A stretch of DNA of 64,000 nucleotides from Atriophallophorus winterbourni (GCA_013407085.1 JACCGJ010019028.1:1-64000); one strand, 5' to 3'; positions 1 through 9,718 are shown, numbered from the stretch's first letter. Notes: generated from the letters alone by a model not told the origin. Program-made: numbers and translations.

Positions 1-760
1 ATGACCAGATCGTTGAGCGCGAAAAAATCTGCGAAAAGTTCACCGTTCTCATTCATTTCACCTAGGGCATGTGTACCCATCACAGCTTCTATCCCTGTGT
101 TGTGTGGACCCAATTTCGCGTTCATGTCACCCATCAAAATGTTGATATCTCGCTTGGGTGTCATGTCTATGACAGACTGCTGACGCAGTCCCAAGGCTAG
201 CATTGTTTGTGAGCGCATAACATTGCATTACCGTCACATTTCTCCACTTGGAGTTTAATCTAGCTGTGATTATCCGTGGGTCAACGGGTTCATATCCAAT
301 GAGAGCGCTTCCAGCTATTGGGGATAGAATAATAGCGACGCCTTCTGAATGACTACGGTTCTCATCTTCATGACCTGAGTAAATAATCCGTTCCCCAGAT
401 GTCAAAACCAACAAACCAGATCCATTCCATCTACTTTCACATATTCCCAGCAGTTGTATACCATACCTTTGCATTTCTTTCGCGACCTGTGCAGCCTTTC
501 CGGTCTCGTACATCGTACGGACTTTCCATGTGGCAATCTTTGTTGTTGCTTTCATCGACAGAAGATTCATCTGCTGACTGGCTTCCGGTGGGCTTTCACC
601 AGTCTGCTTCATTTTTTACCTCAGATGAGGTTTTCTTCGCGATTCAAAGCATGGAGATGTTACTGTGGTTTTATACATGTGCTTTGGTTTTAGTTAGCGG
701 TTGACGGTTTTTACAGAGTGGGGTTGCTGACCTCGAGTCTAACCCTGTCCCAAGCTAACG
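1..760 (-). mobile_element. RTE-like non-LTR retrotransposon, 5' part with endonuclease (runs off left edge)
   Basis: Read on the minus strand, an open frame from 612 down to 127 encodes the start of an apurinic-type endonuclease of an RTE-like retrotransposon. It shows the KIATWKVRTMYETGKAAQVA, ESRWNGSG and YSGHEDEN blocks typical of the family. From about 180 to 1 a shifted frame continues with INILMGDMNAKLG and GEMNENGELFADF, so a frameshift near 130-180 separates the two pieces and the element continues past position 1. The usual Asn of the first block (WNVRT) is Lys here, so the enzyme is probably dead. The 613-760 stretch is likely its 5' leader. No reverse transcriptase is inside the window. 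Confidence 0.85.
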
Positions 761-2819
761 AATGTTGATCGCGTAAAGTGCCCGATAACGGTGGATATGA
801 GGGATTGCTCATTCTATGAATGCTTCGTGGTTTCGATCAACTAATGGGTGCCCCGATTCGTATTCTTTCTGAATCAGAAGCCTAAAACTGCACCTAAACG
901 AATCTTCTTTTACACTATGATCGGGAAAACACATGGGTAGCTAAATAATCAATCTCACACACAAACAACACATTTCAAGTCTCTGACCAAACATGATGAC
1001 CGGGATAAATGCCATGACAGCTACGATTGAACGAAGACATTGTTAAAGACTCTAGTGTGTCCACGAAACCCCGTATTTCTAGAATGTTCTTTGCGGTTAG
1101 TGTCCGTGGTGCTTTAAGCGAATTTTGCAGTATGTTGTAGTATCCGCTCGTGTTAATCGGCTCCGTGTGGTTTTGGTTGGACCATCATCAGGTCTAAGCC
1201 CGACATGCGTGTTGTACAATTTTTATACGTAAGCTTGTTTCTTACATATCATACAAATGCCTTCAGCAATAATCATGAATCGCTTCGAGTATGTTGGCCT
1301 CATGTTGACAATCTTTTAGTGCTTATCTGTGATTTTACTTATTTCAGCATCAACTTGGACGTAGCATGATAACATTCTGTGTCAAACGCAACCGCGCAGT
1401 ATAACTTCAGTATAGATCTAGTAATATCTGGGTGCGAAACATTGGTTTCTGAGTGGTATTCATTTTCTTATACACGTTACAAGCATTCCTGTGTTTGATA
1501 ACTGGTTGTATCACAAAATCTTCATCCCGTTATCTCACTTTCGCCATTGGATTGTTGTTGGTTCTATACTGATTACTTCGTCGGCGATTGCTAAGCCTTT
1601 CTTAATTTTTGATTTCAGGTCAATTCTTCCAATTGAATTGCTTAACAACAATGAATGCTTTACCGTAAACTAAGAACCGAAACGCAAGCGAAGCACAAAT
1701 CTGCCCACCTTATCAGTCTATTGCCTTGGTGAAGGTGATAGCCATCAGGTTAATCGATTTGCTAAAAATCGATCGAAATCGATAATCATGTGGCATACGA
1801 TAGTTGACCAACGGCACACAGTTGCCATGGTATGTCAGGGTGTGATGAATGGCGAAAAATTAACTTGGAATACAAAAGGGAATGAAGCAGCTCACGAATG
1901 AATGTGCTCAGTTTGAGTTCGCTCGACGTGGTATTTTGCTTACATGTTCAAGCTATGTACAGGAAGAAAACCTGGGCGAAATGATACATTAAAATTGCTC
2001 AAGAGGTCATTCAAGTTATGTTACGTACTTACTTAGTTCAGAGTTCTGCCATAGTGTGCCATAGGCCGTTATCAAGTTTGGGGTTTCTGTTAAACTTGCA
2101 AGTTGTTCCCACCTTAATCCCACATTGTTCGTATATTTCTGTTTCTCGGACCCCTTTCTTTCTTTGAAATTTTAACGGTTTTCACATAAGTGCTGGCCGA
2201 GCGATGGCTTCTGGATGGCATAACGAAGGCCAGTGTATATGATCTAGTAGGTTCTCGATGGATCCTAGGCTGACGTGTTGCCATAACTCTTATTTCCTGC
2301 GGATCACAAATTAGTAGATCCTCCACCAGCATTCTCAAGCGCCCATTAACAAATTTCCCAAGTTTCTAAACCGTACGTACAATTTTAATGGTCTAAAAAG
2401 CATATAGATTTACAAAAAATCATAATAATATGGGAACCAGGAATAATATTACAAGGAAAAACGGGATTTGGTTGCATACTGAGCAGTTCAAGAATTACGT
2501 AACAATCAGGAGCACGTGTCTGATCAAAATTTTGCTGAATTCAATTTATTGGATAGGCTCGGTTAGCTTAGGATTTTGGCTTTCCGAGCGATGCGCCTAC
2601 CACTCCTGTGCGGATTCTCATATGTGGATCAGTTCACGCTTTGTTATTGACATACTAGAATAGTTTTTGAACGAGATGGCTTCAACATTCAAAGTAATTT
2701 ATAGTTTCAATGGTCTAAAATGCAAATAATTTAGAGTAACCATATCTTAAAAAAGTCAAGAATGCATAATGATAACAAAGATGTTTTGCTAGTAGGGAAA
2801 GTCAGCTTATGTACTAAGG
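761..2819. other. unassigned non-coding DNA
   Basis: No ORF in this 2 kb is convincing. A 74-codon frame on the minus strand at 2114-2338 has no recognisable motif. The sequence is probably old decayed repeat or intergenic DNA, but no terminal structure, tandem repeat or RNA gene is visible. Confidence 0.4.
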
Positions 2820-3640
2820 TGCGAGGTTGTATTTGGTCAACATATACTTGTCAAGTTCAGCATTGAACAAGTTGAGGCTTGATGCACAAATGATTTGTGG
2901 GGGCAGAGAGTTCCAAATTAGCAAACTCGGGCAGCTAAGAAGAATCTTCGACAATTTGATCTAGAGTGTGGGATGGTTAACTTACAGCCATGAGATCTGC
3001 TACTGCGTGCTTCTTGCCGATGAAACAGGTGTTCAAATGGGTGATCCACTGTATCCAGGATGTTGAACAGCAAGATCCGGTCACCCTTGACACGGCGATA
3101 CAAAAAGTCAAATAGGTTCAGAGTGGCTATCCTCTCTTCGTATGGCCTGTGTAGTCAGGCCACATGTTTTGTGGCGCGGTGATATACCCGTTGCAGCAAA
3201 GCAATATTCTACTGCAATCATGGAAGCCATGCTTGAACAGTGTACTCCATTGTTGTGAAGCTACCGAAGATCCATTCGGAGCAGTGCCAAGGTTTGGCAG
3301 GATTTTTTGTATACCACAAACACTGCTGTTAAGATTTCAAGTTATTGCTAATCCACACACCCAGGTCTTTCTATTTCGTAATCCACGAAATTTGCTTAGA
3401 TCCTAGAGAGTATGTGAATTCGAAGGAATTTATGGACGTTTAACATTTTACATTTTTTATGCTGAATGGTAGGCAGTTTCGCAAAGACCACGTATGAAGT
3501 GCATCGTGATCATTTTGTAAAAGTTGGCCCTCTTTTATGGTGCGCACGTTAGTCCAAACTTTGACGTCATCCGCAAATAAAATAACTTTACTGTGTACGA
3601 TTTCAGGTATATCGACCGACTCTCAAAGGGTCGGACAATA
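2820..3640 (-). mobile_element. CR1-like retrotransposon, 3' end of reverse transcriptase ORF (decayed)
   Basis: On the minus strand, near 3590-3540, the translation contains a VILFADDVKVW block, the metal-binding motif C of a CR1/Jockey-type reverse transcriptase. It continues with frameshifts to about 2918, where YRRVKGDRILLFNILDTVDH and FFLAARVC give the usual C-terminal 'RR..GDLI.LFNIL' and 'FF..RV..LWN.LP' regions. The frame is broken several times, so this is a fossil. Its 5' part is missing and PLE1 begins about 80 bp beyond it, which suggests that insertion or rearrangement truncated it. Confidence 0.75.
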
Positions 3641-3723
3641 GACGAGCTTTCAGCTCCCTCACTGCATACGAAAACCACAACCAAACGTACAATGCCTGGA
3701 AAAACAATCTAGCTGAAATGAAT

Positions 3724-3857
3724 GATGGTGTTCACCTTGTGTTCGCCGAGCTCGCGTAGTTGGTCTTGGACGTTTCGTCATCAGGCTAGATGATATTATC
3801 AGCAGAACTTCTTTCGAAGCGTCATGTAGTTGGAATTCGTTGGTTATTATACCGTTT
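3724..3857 (-). repeat. PLE1 left terminal arm with hammerhead-like motif
   Basis: This arm is an inverted copy of 6127-6261. On the minus strand it contains CTGATAA (3802-3796), a hairpin-capable spacer and GAAACGTCC (3776-3768). That is the hammerhead core with one change from CTGATGA, and ACGT can form the very short palindromic stem III seen in PLE hammerheads. Activity is doubtful because of the G8-to-A change. Confidence 0.6.
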
Positions 3858-3873
3858 GCCTGTCCCTTCACTA

Positions 3874-4239
3874 TCATCCCCGCGGATTGGTCGAGTTCAT
3901 GTTATGGCTTCTCCGTGAGCGGTTTCTCAATGGTCCATATGTTGCAGCCAGTTGGAGATGCTGGTTAATTGAATTTGTTGTTGAGTGCCACGCTTCCAGG
4001 AATTCTCGCGCCCGTCGGTCGTTTCCTCTGGCTAATATTCTTGTGCGGTCCCAGTCGAACTGATGTCCAAATTGATCAACATGTATTGAAATCAGTGAAT
4101 TCCGGTCGTGTCTGCGTACGGCCAACTGGTGTTCATGTAGTCTTGTGCTGAGTTTGCGACCCGTTTGTCCGACGTAGTTCTTTTCGCAGTCTCTGCATGA
4201 AATCTTGTAGATGATATTCGACTGTTCTTCTTTTGCCAC
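3874..4239 (-). pseudogene. PLE1 GIY-YIG endonuclease domain
   Basis: The frame begins KEEQSNIIYKISCRDCEKNY and continues VGQTGRKLSTRLHEHQLAVR. This is the GIY-YIG-like fold start with a Cys-x2-Cys pair and the conserved GQTGR. Later residues (HQFDWDRTRILARGNDRR, REFLEAWHSTTNSINQ) match the PLE2 copy over the same stretch. In working PLEs this domain is fused to the RT and nicks target DNA. Here it is one frame off from the RT frame and ends in the left terminal arm. Confidence 0.85.
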
Positions 4240-5714
4240 TTTATCTTTCGTGTTGTTGAAGTGGTTGCGAAGTGTTGATGCTGGTTTATGCGCGATGTCG
4301 ATTCCAAGTGGCCGAAGTACCCGAGCTGCGATTTCGGAGATATGTTGGATATAGGGCAGAGTGCGTCTGCTTCTGTTTTCTTCTGGGGTTCTTTGTTGTG
4401 GGCGTTAAACCTGTTGCGTAGTATGAAGCTTCTTGGATATCCATTTTTCTGGAACACTTTGAACAGATATTCTTCTTGTTTTCTTCTCAGTTCATCTGTA
4501 CTGCAGTGGGTTGCCGCTCTTTTGAATAGGGTTCCTACGCAACTGCGTTTGTGAGTGTTCGGGTGCTTGCTGTGAAAGTTCAATATTTCATCCGTGTGTG
4601 TAGTTTTCCGGTAGACACAGGTCTCTAACGTTCCATCGCTTGTCCGCTTCACCTGAACATCTAGAAATGGTAAACAGCCGTCAACTTCAGTTTCCTTTGT
4701 AAATTGGACTCCAGTAAATACACAATTGAGCAGTCGATGTGATTCATCCAGTTCTGTTCTTTTCATAATCAAGAAGGTGTCGTCCACGTAGAGGATCCAT
4801 AATTTTGGTCGGATTATTGGCAGGGCAATTCGTTCCAAACGTTGCATAGCTGTCTCAGCAACTAAGCTGGAAATCGGTGATCCCATTGGCGTTCCTCGGA
4901 TTTGTTCATATATCTTTCCATTGAACTTGAAGTGCGTTTGAAGACACAGCTCGATCAGTTCCATTAAACTTTCGTGTGTCAATCGATTTCCATTATGTTC
5001 CGTTCCTTTTTCATTGAGTAACGATGATATAGTTTGCTTGGCGAGTGTTCTGTCGATTGACGTGAATAGTGCCGTTACGTCGAAAGAAACCATTAGTTCG
5101 TCCTCTTCGATCTTCACGTTCTTCAATTTCTGCAAAAATTGTTCGGCAGAGTTGACCGAATGTTCCGAATCTGCTACTAGGTATAACACTTTTATCCGCA
5201 GCTCTTTAGATAACTTGTATGTTGGTCCTCCTGGCAAAGAAATATTGGGCGCAATGGAATATTTTCTTTGTATATTTTTGGTAATCCGTAGAATCTGGGT
5301 GGAGTCTTGCGGCTTCATTTTCGTTTCTTCTACTCCATTCAGTTTTCCCATGAACTTCAATTTCTTCAATGTTGCGTTGATTTTCTTTTCAAGTCGTTTT
5401 GTCAGGTCTTCGTTTATCCGTCTGTATGTTGTTGTGTCATGGAGTAGTTGTTCAGCTTTCTCGATATATTCTGTCTTGTTCATTACGACGGTCATTCTTC
5501 TTTTGTCAGCGGGAAATATAACGATGTTCTGGTCTCGCTTCAGTTTGTTCAATGCTTTGATTTCCTGTTTATTGAGTGAGGTATGTTCTATGTTCCTGGT
5601 AATTGCGGGTACAATTTTTTGTCGGACGTCTTCGCGAGTATCTTCTGACAAGGTATGAGATTTCAATATCGACTCCGAATTAGCCACAAACTGAGTGTGA
5701 TCAGCGTCTTTCAA
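4092..5714 (-). pseudogene. PLE1 reverse transcriptase (540-codon open frame)
   Basis: This is the core of PLE1, a reverse transcriptase of the Penelope class. Visible motifs in order are: an N-terminal FPADKRRMTVVMNKTEY block; motif A as VSFDVTALFTSIDR with the catalytic Asp; GTPMGSPISSLVAETAMQR; motif C as LYVDDTFLI with two Asp; and a thumb with LPFLDVQVKR, HPNTHKRS and CSTDELRR. The last ~100 residues (after RFNAHNKEP) are out of frame relative to PLE2, so a frameshift near 4400 removes the join to the GIY-YIG domain. The N-terminal extension is in another frame at 5711-6193. The catalytic residues look intact but the ORF as a whole is broken. Confidence 0.85.
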
Positions 5715-6193
5715 GTTGAAGTTGAGGCCGCGTCCGAGAATGTGTTGTTCATTCTCAGTAAGGGGTCTGTTGAATAGGTTCTTGACCCAAAGTTCCCCGC
5801 TGGTATTGTCCTGATAAGGGGTGGTATTGTGTATTTTGTTTTCCAGGTCACGTCGCTTGTTGGCTTTTGCTTTTCGGGTCGTATTGTGATGGCGTTTTCT
5901 AAACGTTGCGTTAGTTTAGGTCCAAATCGGTCTTCACACTTTTGTCTTTCAATGTTGATTATTTCTGCGCATTTCTTCAAGCGATTGTGTGCATCTGAAA
6001 TGAGCATTCCCAGCCATTCTCGGTTTTGATGTTCCATTAGTTTCCATGCACGTGGATTGTTGATTTGGGGTCGTCGTTTTAAGGATTTCGGGGTCAGGTT
6101 TATCCGTTGGCACTCGTGTAGAAAAAAACGGTATAATAACCAACGAATTCCAACTACAAGACGCTTTGAAAGAAGTTTTGCTAATAATGTCAT
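5711..6193 (-). pseudogene. PLE1 N-terminal region (160 codons, different frame from RT)
   Basis: This open frame overlaps the start of the RT frame by a few bases and begins inside the right terminal arm. It is rich in basic and helical stretches (HNRLKKCAEIINIERQKCED) and ends with LLRMNNTFSDAAS. The homologous part of a PLE protein would precede the reverse transcriptase, so I read it as the N-terminus displaced by a frameshift at about 5711. No catalytic motif is expected or seen. Confidence 0.6.
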
Positions 6194-6261
6194 CTAGCCT
6201 GATGGCGAAACGTCCAAGAACAACTACGCAAGCTCGGCGAACACAAGGTGAACACCATCCA
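6127..6261 (+). repeat. PLE1 right terminal arm
   Basis: This is the inverted partner of 3724-3857. It carries GCTAATAATG, CATCTAG and GGCGAAACGTCC, a further-decayed version of the hammerhead-like core. Its right border at about 6261 meets CR1 endonuclease sequence directly. Confidence 0.65.
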
Positions 6262-7021
6262 CATCCTTTGCTACGAATATTTTCCTCTTTTGCTGAAATG
6301 AAGGATCTCTGTCATCAGCATTCACTTGACGTCATACTAATAACCGAGACATGGTTCCAACCTCACGTGAGCGATCGTGAGCTCTCTATTCCAAACATGA
6401 CCCGGTTTCGGAGAGACCGCTTAAGAACAGCTGGTGGAGTAGCTGTTTACCGCCACGAACGTTCATACAGCACGATAGTTGCATACACTGATCTCGATCT
6501 GAAAGACAGTATATGGTGTAAATTGAAGCTCGAATCAGGAGACGGTTGCATCGTTGGTGTAGTTTACCGTTCACAATCATCATCGGATGCACATAATGAA
6601 AAACTTTTGAAAGCAATGCAGTAAGTTGGTAGACAGTGCATTTCGCAATTATTGATTATGGGAGACTTTAATCTGCCTCAACTATATAACCGAGTAGATC
6701 ATCCACTCCGATCATTAGACTACAGATTTCGTAAACTGTTCAATTACATCACCCTGTATAATCGAATATACTCGACAACGAAATTTGCAGCAGAAATTTG
6801 TTCTAGACCTAGTCTTAACCGCTGAAGCCACGGCCGTTGAAAATGTTCAGTACCACCTCGTTCTGCTATTTCAATACGTATGCAAAGCCAGTAGAATGGT
6901 AAAGCAAACAAAACGAATTAGAAAGTGGATTACATCGGTTTGATGGAAACAATGGGGGCTTTCGATGAAAATAATATAAATTTCAGTGATCAGGACTCGA
7001 ATTGCACAACCCTGACAGATT
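6262..7021 (+). mobile_element. CR1-like retrotransposon copy 1, endonuclease part
   Basis: The translation shows FAEMKDLCHQHSLDVILITE followed by TWF, then RRDRLRTAGGVAVY and CIVGVVYRSQ. After a stop at about 6622 it continues LLIMGDFNLPQLYNRVDHP with the catalytic GDFN. These are consecutive blocks of the CR1 endonuclease. The ORF has further stops, for example at 6822-6900, so it is dead. The copy continues after PLE2 at 8774: codons ending in CTGACAGAT at 7020 resume at 8784 in the same reading (TLTDC versus TDYIINMIHFNSKY). Confidence 0.8.
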
Positions 7022-7065
7022 GCCAAAGTGATGTGTGGCTCACATCCCCCGAAATTACACTCCAC

Positions 7066-7101
7066 TACCGGTTTCTGGCTGTTTGAGGTCATCAGGTGGA
7101 G
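7066..7101 (-). ncRNA. candidate hammerhead ribozyme, type 2 repeat (intact core)
   Basis: Read on the minus strand: CTCCAC (stem I 5', 7101-7096), CTGATGA (7095-7089), a 13-nt stem II region, GAAACCGGTA (7075-7066) and GTGGAG (7065-7060, stem I 3'). Stem I pairs perfectly over six bases. All invariant hammerhead bases are present, the short palindromic ACCGGT can serve as stem III, and TA lies at the expected cleavage position. Stem II is eroded in this copy; other copies have GGC-AAACA-GCC. Hammerheads with tiny stem III in PLE ends and short retroelements are known, often acting as dimers. Activity is inferred only. Confidence 0.6.
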
Positions 7102-7186
7102 ACAGTAAGATTAGTTTTGAAAACTTGTAGCTCAGGTACCGGATTGTAGTTCATAGTTGTTCTCCGAGCTGGTATGGTTGATTACG

Positions 7187-7220
7187 GACGTTTCGTCATC
7201 AAACTAGATGACATCATCAG
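7187..7220 (-). ncRNA. candidate hammerhead motif, type 1 (PLE end)
   Basis: On the minus strand: CTGATGA (7220-7214), then a spacer in which GTCATC pairs with GATGAC around TAGTTT, then GAAACGTC (7194-7187). ACGT could form a two-pair palindromic stem III and GTC is the classical cleavage triplet. Stem I is weak by eye. Confidence 0.5.
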
Positions 7221-7389
7221 CGAAACTTCTTTCGAAGCAACTGGGCGGTGGGCATCATTCGAACTTATCTGCTGCGTTTCGACCTTATCTACTGTGATTG
7301 GCTGGAATCCTTGCATATCCTCGTTAGCGTGTTCTCATTGGTCTGTAGATCCCATCCTCTTGAATGTGTTAATTGATTGATTGTGGTGT

Positions 7390-8470
7390 CGAATACCACG
7401 CTTCGAGGAACTCTTGAACGTGACGAGTTCTGCCTTTGGTGATGATGTCTGTTCTTTCCCAATTGAATTCGTGACCTTCTCGATCCATGTGTGCTGATAT
7501 TACTTATTTGTGGTCGTGTCGTCGTGTAGCCAGTTTGTATTCATCTATCCTTGTTTCCAGCCTTCTTCCAGTCTGTCCGATATAATATTTCTCACAAACG
7601 GAACACGGGATTCTATACACTACATTGTTTCGTTCTTCCTTAGCCAGCTTGTCCTTGACCTTGACTAGTTTGCTTCTCAATGTCGAAGCTGGCTTGTGTG
7701 CTACACTAATTCCGAGTGGGCGTAGTATTCTTGTGGTAATCTCCGAGATATGATGTATATAGGGTAGCGTTAACCTTGTTGTGTTCGTGTTGTTCACACA
7801 CGATTGGGTTGTCGAGTCCATGTTGCGAATGATGAACTTTTTTGGGTAACCATTCTTCCGGAAGAGTTTGAATAAATATTTCTCCTCTTCTTTCTTGAGT
7901 TCGCCAGTACTGCAGTGTGTTTTTGCGCGGCTGCACAGTGTTCGGACACAGCTTCGCATGTGGGTGGCCGGGTGCTTGCTTTTATAGTTCAAAATTTGAT
8001 CCGTGAGTGTTCCTTTCCTGTATACGCTTATTTATAGATTACCTGTTTCTGTTCTTCGCAGGTTCAAATCCAGAAATGGTAGGCAGTTGTCACATTCCGT
8101 CTCCTTCGTAAATTGAATTCCATTGAAGACGCAACTAAGTAGTCGGTGCGCATCCTCCAAGTTTTCTTTCTTTAGAATCACGAAAGCGTCATCGACATAT
8201 CCGATCCAGAATTTTGTTTGGATCAGCGGTAATGCGATACGTTCAAGTCTTTGCATTACGGCTTCCGCTAGCAATCCAGAGATTGGCGATCCCATTGGGG
8301 TTCCTTTCAATTGCTTATACAAATGATTGTTGAATTTGAAATCCGTCTGCAAACAAAACTCCAATAACTGCAGTATACTGTCAGTCGGTTTCCATTGTGC
8401 TCTGTTCGTCCAGCAGTTGTGATATGGTTTACATCGCTAAGGTAGTGTTGATCGATATAAACAGTGCTGT
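7390..8470 (-). pseudogene. PLE2 RT/GIY-YIG ORF, one frame with two stops
   Basis: One reading frame runs from about 8364 down to about 7390 and is interrupted only by TAA codons at 8034-8032 and 7506-7504. It encodes QLKGTPMGSPISGLLAEAVM, then IGYVDDAFVILKK (motif C), LPFLDLNLRR, HPATHMRSCVRTL and CSTGELKKEEE. The GIY-YIG part follows as RNNVVYRIPCSVCEKYYIGQ, TGRRLETRIDEYK and EFLEAWYSTPQSIN. Comparison with PLE1 puts the two stops where the other copy has ordinary codons, so they look like point mutations. The upstream RT part (motif A and earlier) is almost absent; a decayed TALFISIN-like trace sits near 8440-8470. Confidence 0.85.
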
Positions 8471-8471
8471 C

Positions 8472-8540
8472 ACATGTGTTGCTCACATCCCCCGAAATTA
8501 CAATCCACTACCGGTTTCTGTGAGCAACACATCACTTTGG
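8472..8540. repeat. inverted scraps of the type 2 hammerhead repeat
   Basis: A minus-oriented piece (TGTTGCTCACATCCCCCGAA to ACCGGTTTCTG) is followed at once by a plus-oriented GTGAGCAACACATCACTTTGG. The two ends therefore meet head to head with the central part missing. Confidence 0.6.
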
Positions 8541-8773
8541 TCATCCATAAGCGCCTTGAGTGCTTGACCACGAATCACTATGTGATTCTGTGTTTGAACA
8601 TCGTGGTTCGTTGTACGGACCCTATGCAACAGTCGCATTCAAGTATAATCTTGTTTACCATTTAACTACTGTTTCAAGGCTCACTGAACCTAATCTTACT
8701 GTCTCCACCTGCTGACAGCAAACAGCCAGAAACCGGTAGTAGAGTGTAATTTCGGGTGATGTGAGCAACACAT
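8541..8773 (+). repeat. type 2 hammerhead repeat, near full length (~230 bp)
   Basis: The unit contains CATCGTGGTTCGTTGTACGG, then TGTTTCAAGGCTCACTGAAC, TCTTACTGTCTCCACC, the hammerhead region 8703-8744, and the end TGATGTGAGCAACACATC. The core here reads CTGCTGA (one change, A6 to C) and GAAACCGGTA, with stem I CTCCAC/GTAGAG. The same order of blocks recurs at 29640-29870, 35860-35985 and, inverted, at 21480-21625, which defines a dispersed family. Confidence 0.65.
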
Positions 8774-9180
8774 CCTGACAGATTACATTATCAACATGAT
8801 ACATTTCAATTCTAAATACGTCCCGAAACATAATAGCAAAGAACCACACTTCAGAATTCGCAGTCGGAATAGAAAATGGTTGACAAAGCGAAATCTGGCA
8901 TGGGCTATTCACAAGGTCGCCAGAACAGAATCAGCCTGGGAAAACTTTCGTGAATTGCGGAATCAAGTCACAAATCTCATCCGGGAGGATAAAAAATATC
9001 ACCAGTTTCAGCTCACAGTAAAAAGACAACGAAACCCCAAAATACTTTATTGAACCGCAAAAAAACCTACGAAGCTGAATCCCGGTGTTTTCCGATCATG
9101 ACAGATAACGGACTAACTGATTCTGTCCTGGAGACCGCTAACGCTATAGCCAGTTTTCATTCACGATTTTTCACCCCCAA
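8774..9180 (+). mobile_element. CR1-like copy 1, endonuclease-RT linker
   Basis: This resumes the copy interrupted by PLE2: INMIHFNSKYVPKHNSKEPH, then KWLTKRNLAWAIHKVAR, a stop at 9053 and CFPIMTDNGLTDSVLETANA IASFHSRFF in the next frame. The same linker motifs occur in the minus copies at 45311-45526 and 52226-52615. A short RTE 3' fragment interrupts it at about 9180. Confidence 0.8.
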
Positions 9181-9718
9181 GGATGCATTGTTGTTGTTGG
9201 CCTCCTTCGGTGGATGTCGACCATGGATGTACATCACAATCGCATGAATTTTATGTTCCACAGCTTTTCGAATGTCTAAACAGTCCTATTCGAGAGGAAC
9301 AAACTCTCCCATTACGCTTCCAGCCATAGGCAGAACTCGGTCGTTGGGCGTCAGTTACACGCAGGCGACGTGATCTGCGTTCATCAGCCAAGAGCCTTAT
9401 CTGCTCCTTCTCAGCTTGCTAACGACGCTTTACACAATGCCTCCAATGTGAGCGGTCAAGAGCAAGTTCTTCCCAACTCGCGGGGTCAATGCCAAGAGCT
9501 TTCATATCTCTTTTGCAAATGTCTTTGTACTGCAAGATCGGTTTGCCCAATGGTCGGCTTCCTGATTGCAATTCACCAGAGTAGATCTTACGGAATACGG
9601 GTGAACATGCTCTGTAGACCAGCTTTTGAAAGCACTTCATCATTAATCACTTTGTCCATCCACGATATGTTCCAGATACGACGGGTGCTTCGTAGATGGA
9701 GAGCATTTAGCGTTCTGA
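9181..9718 (-). mobile_element. RTE-like 3' fragment inserted in CR1 copy 1
   Basis: A minus-strand frame (9643-9419) reads KIYSGELQSGSRPLGKPILQ followed by YKDICKRDMKALGIDPASWE and LALDRSHWR. This is the conserved C-terminal tail of RTE-like ORFs. The coding end is followed on the minus strand by a short 3' UTR ending in CCAACAACAACAATG, a CAA-type simple tail. CR1 sequence resumes at about 9718 with ANYRPVTLLQVISEVMER. Confidence 0.7.

Larger units (their letters stand above)
3724..6261 (-). mobile_element. Penelope-like retroelement PLE1 with inverted terminal repeats
   Basis: This is an almost full-length Penelope-like element read right to left: N-terminal region, reverse transcriptase, then a GIY-YIG domain. 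It is bounded by two inverted arms of about 133 bp (3724-3857 and 6127-6261) that include the shared string GTATAATAACCAACGAATTC. Each arm also holds a hammerhead-like motif. PLEs are known to use a telomerase-related reverse transcriptase, often with a GIY-YIG endonuclease, and to carry terminal repeats with hammerhead motifs. Frames are broken at about 5711 and 4150-4240, so it is non-functional. It lies between a minus-strand CR1 3' fragment and a plus-strand CR1 endonuclease fragment. Confidence 0.85.
7022..8773 (-). mobile_element. Penelope-like element PLE2 with hammerhead-bearing ends, inserted in CR1
   Basis: The insert is flanked by the direct repeat CCTGACAGATT (7011-7021 and 8774-8784), an 11-bp target-site duplication that interrupts the CR1 reading frame. 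Its outer ends are inverted copies of the type 2 hammerhead repeat (7025-7101 and about 8660-8773). Just inside the left end lies a type 1 hammerhead motif (7187-7220). The body from about 8470 to 7390 is a minus-strand PLE ORF containing most of the RT palm and a complete GIY-YIG domain. The RT N-terminus is missing: at 8470 PLE coding sequence gives way to an inverted scrap of the type 2 repeat. This could be a truncated PLE captured by, or nested within, a hammerhead repeat. Confidence 0.75.

Noticed and set aside
5014..5658. 214-codon plus-strand ORF
   Set aside because: It is the antisense of the PLE1 reverse transcriptase frame. Its composition (Ser, Phe, Cys rich) and lack of motifs are typical of shadows of a real ORF.
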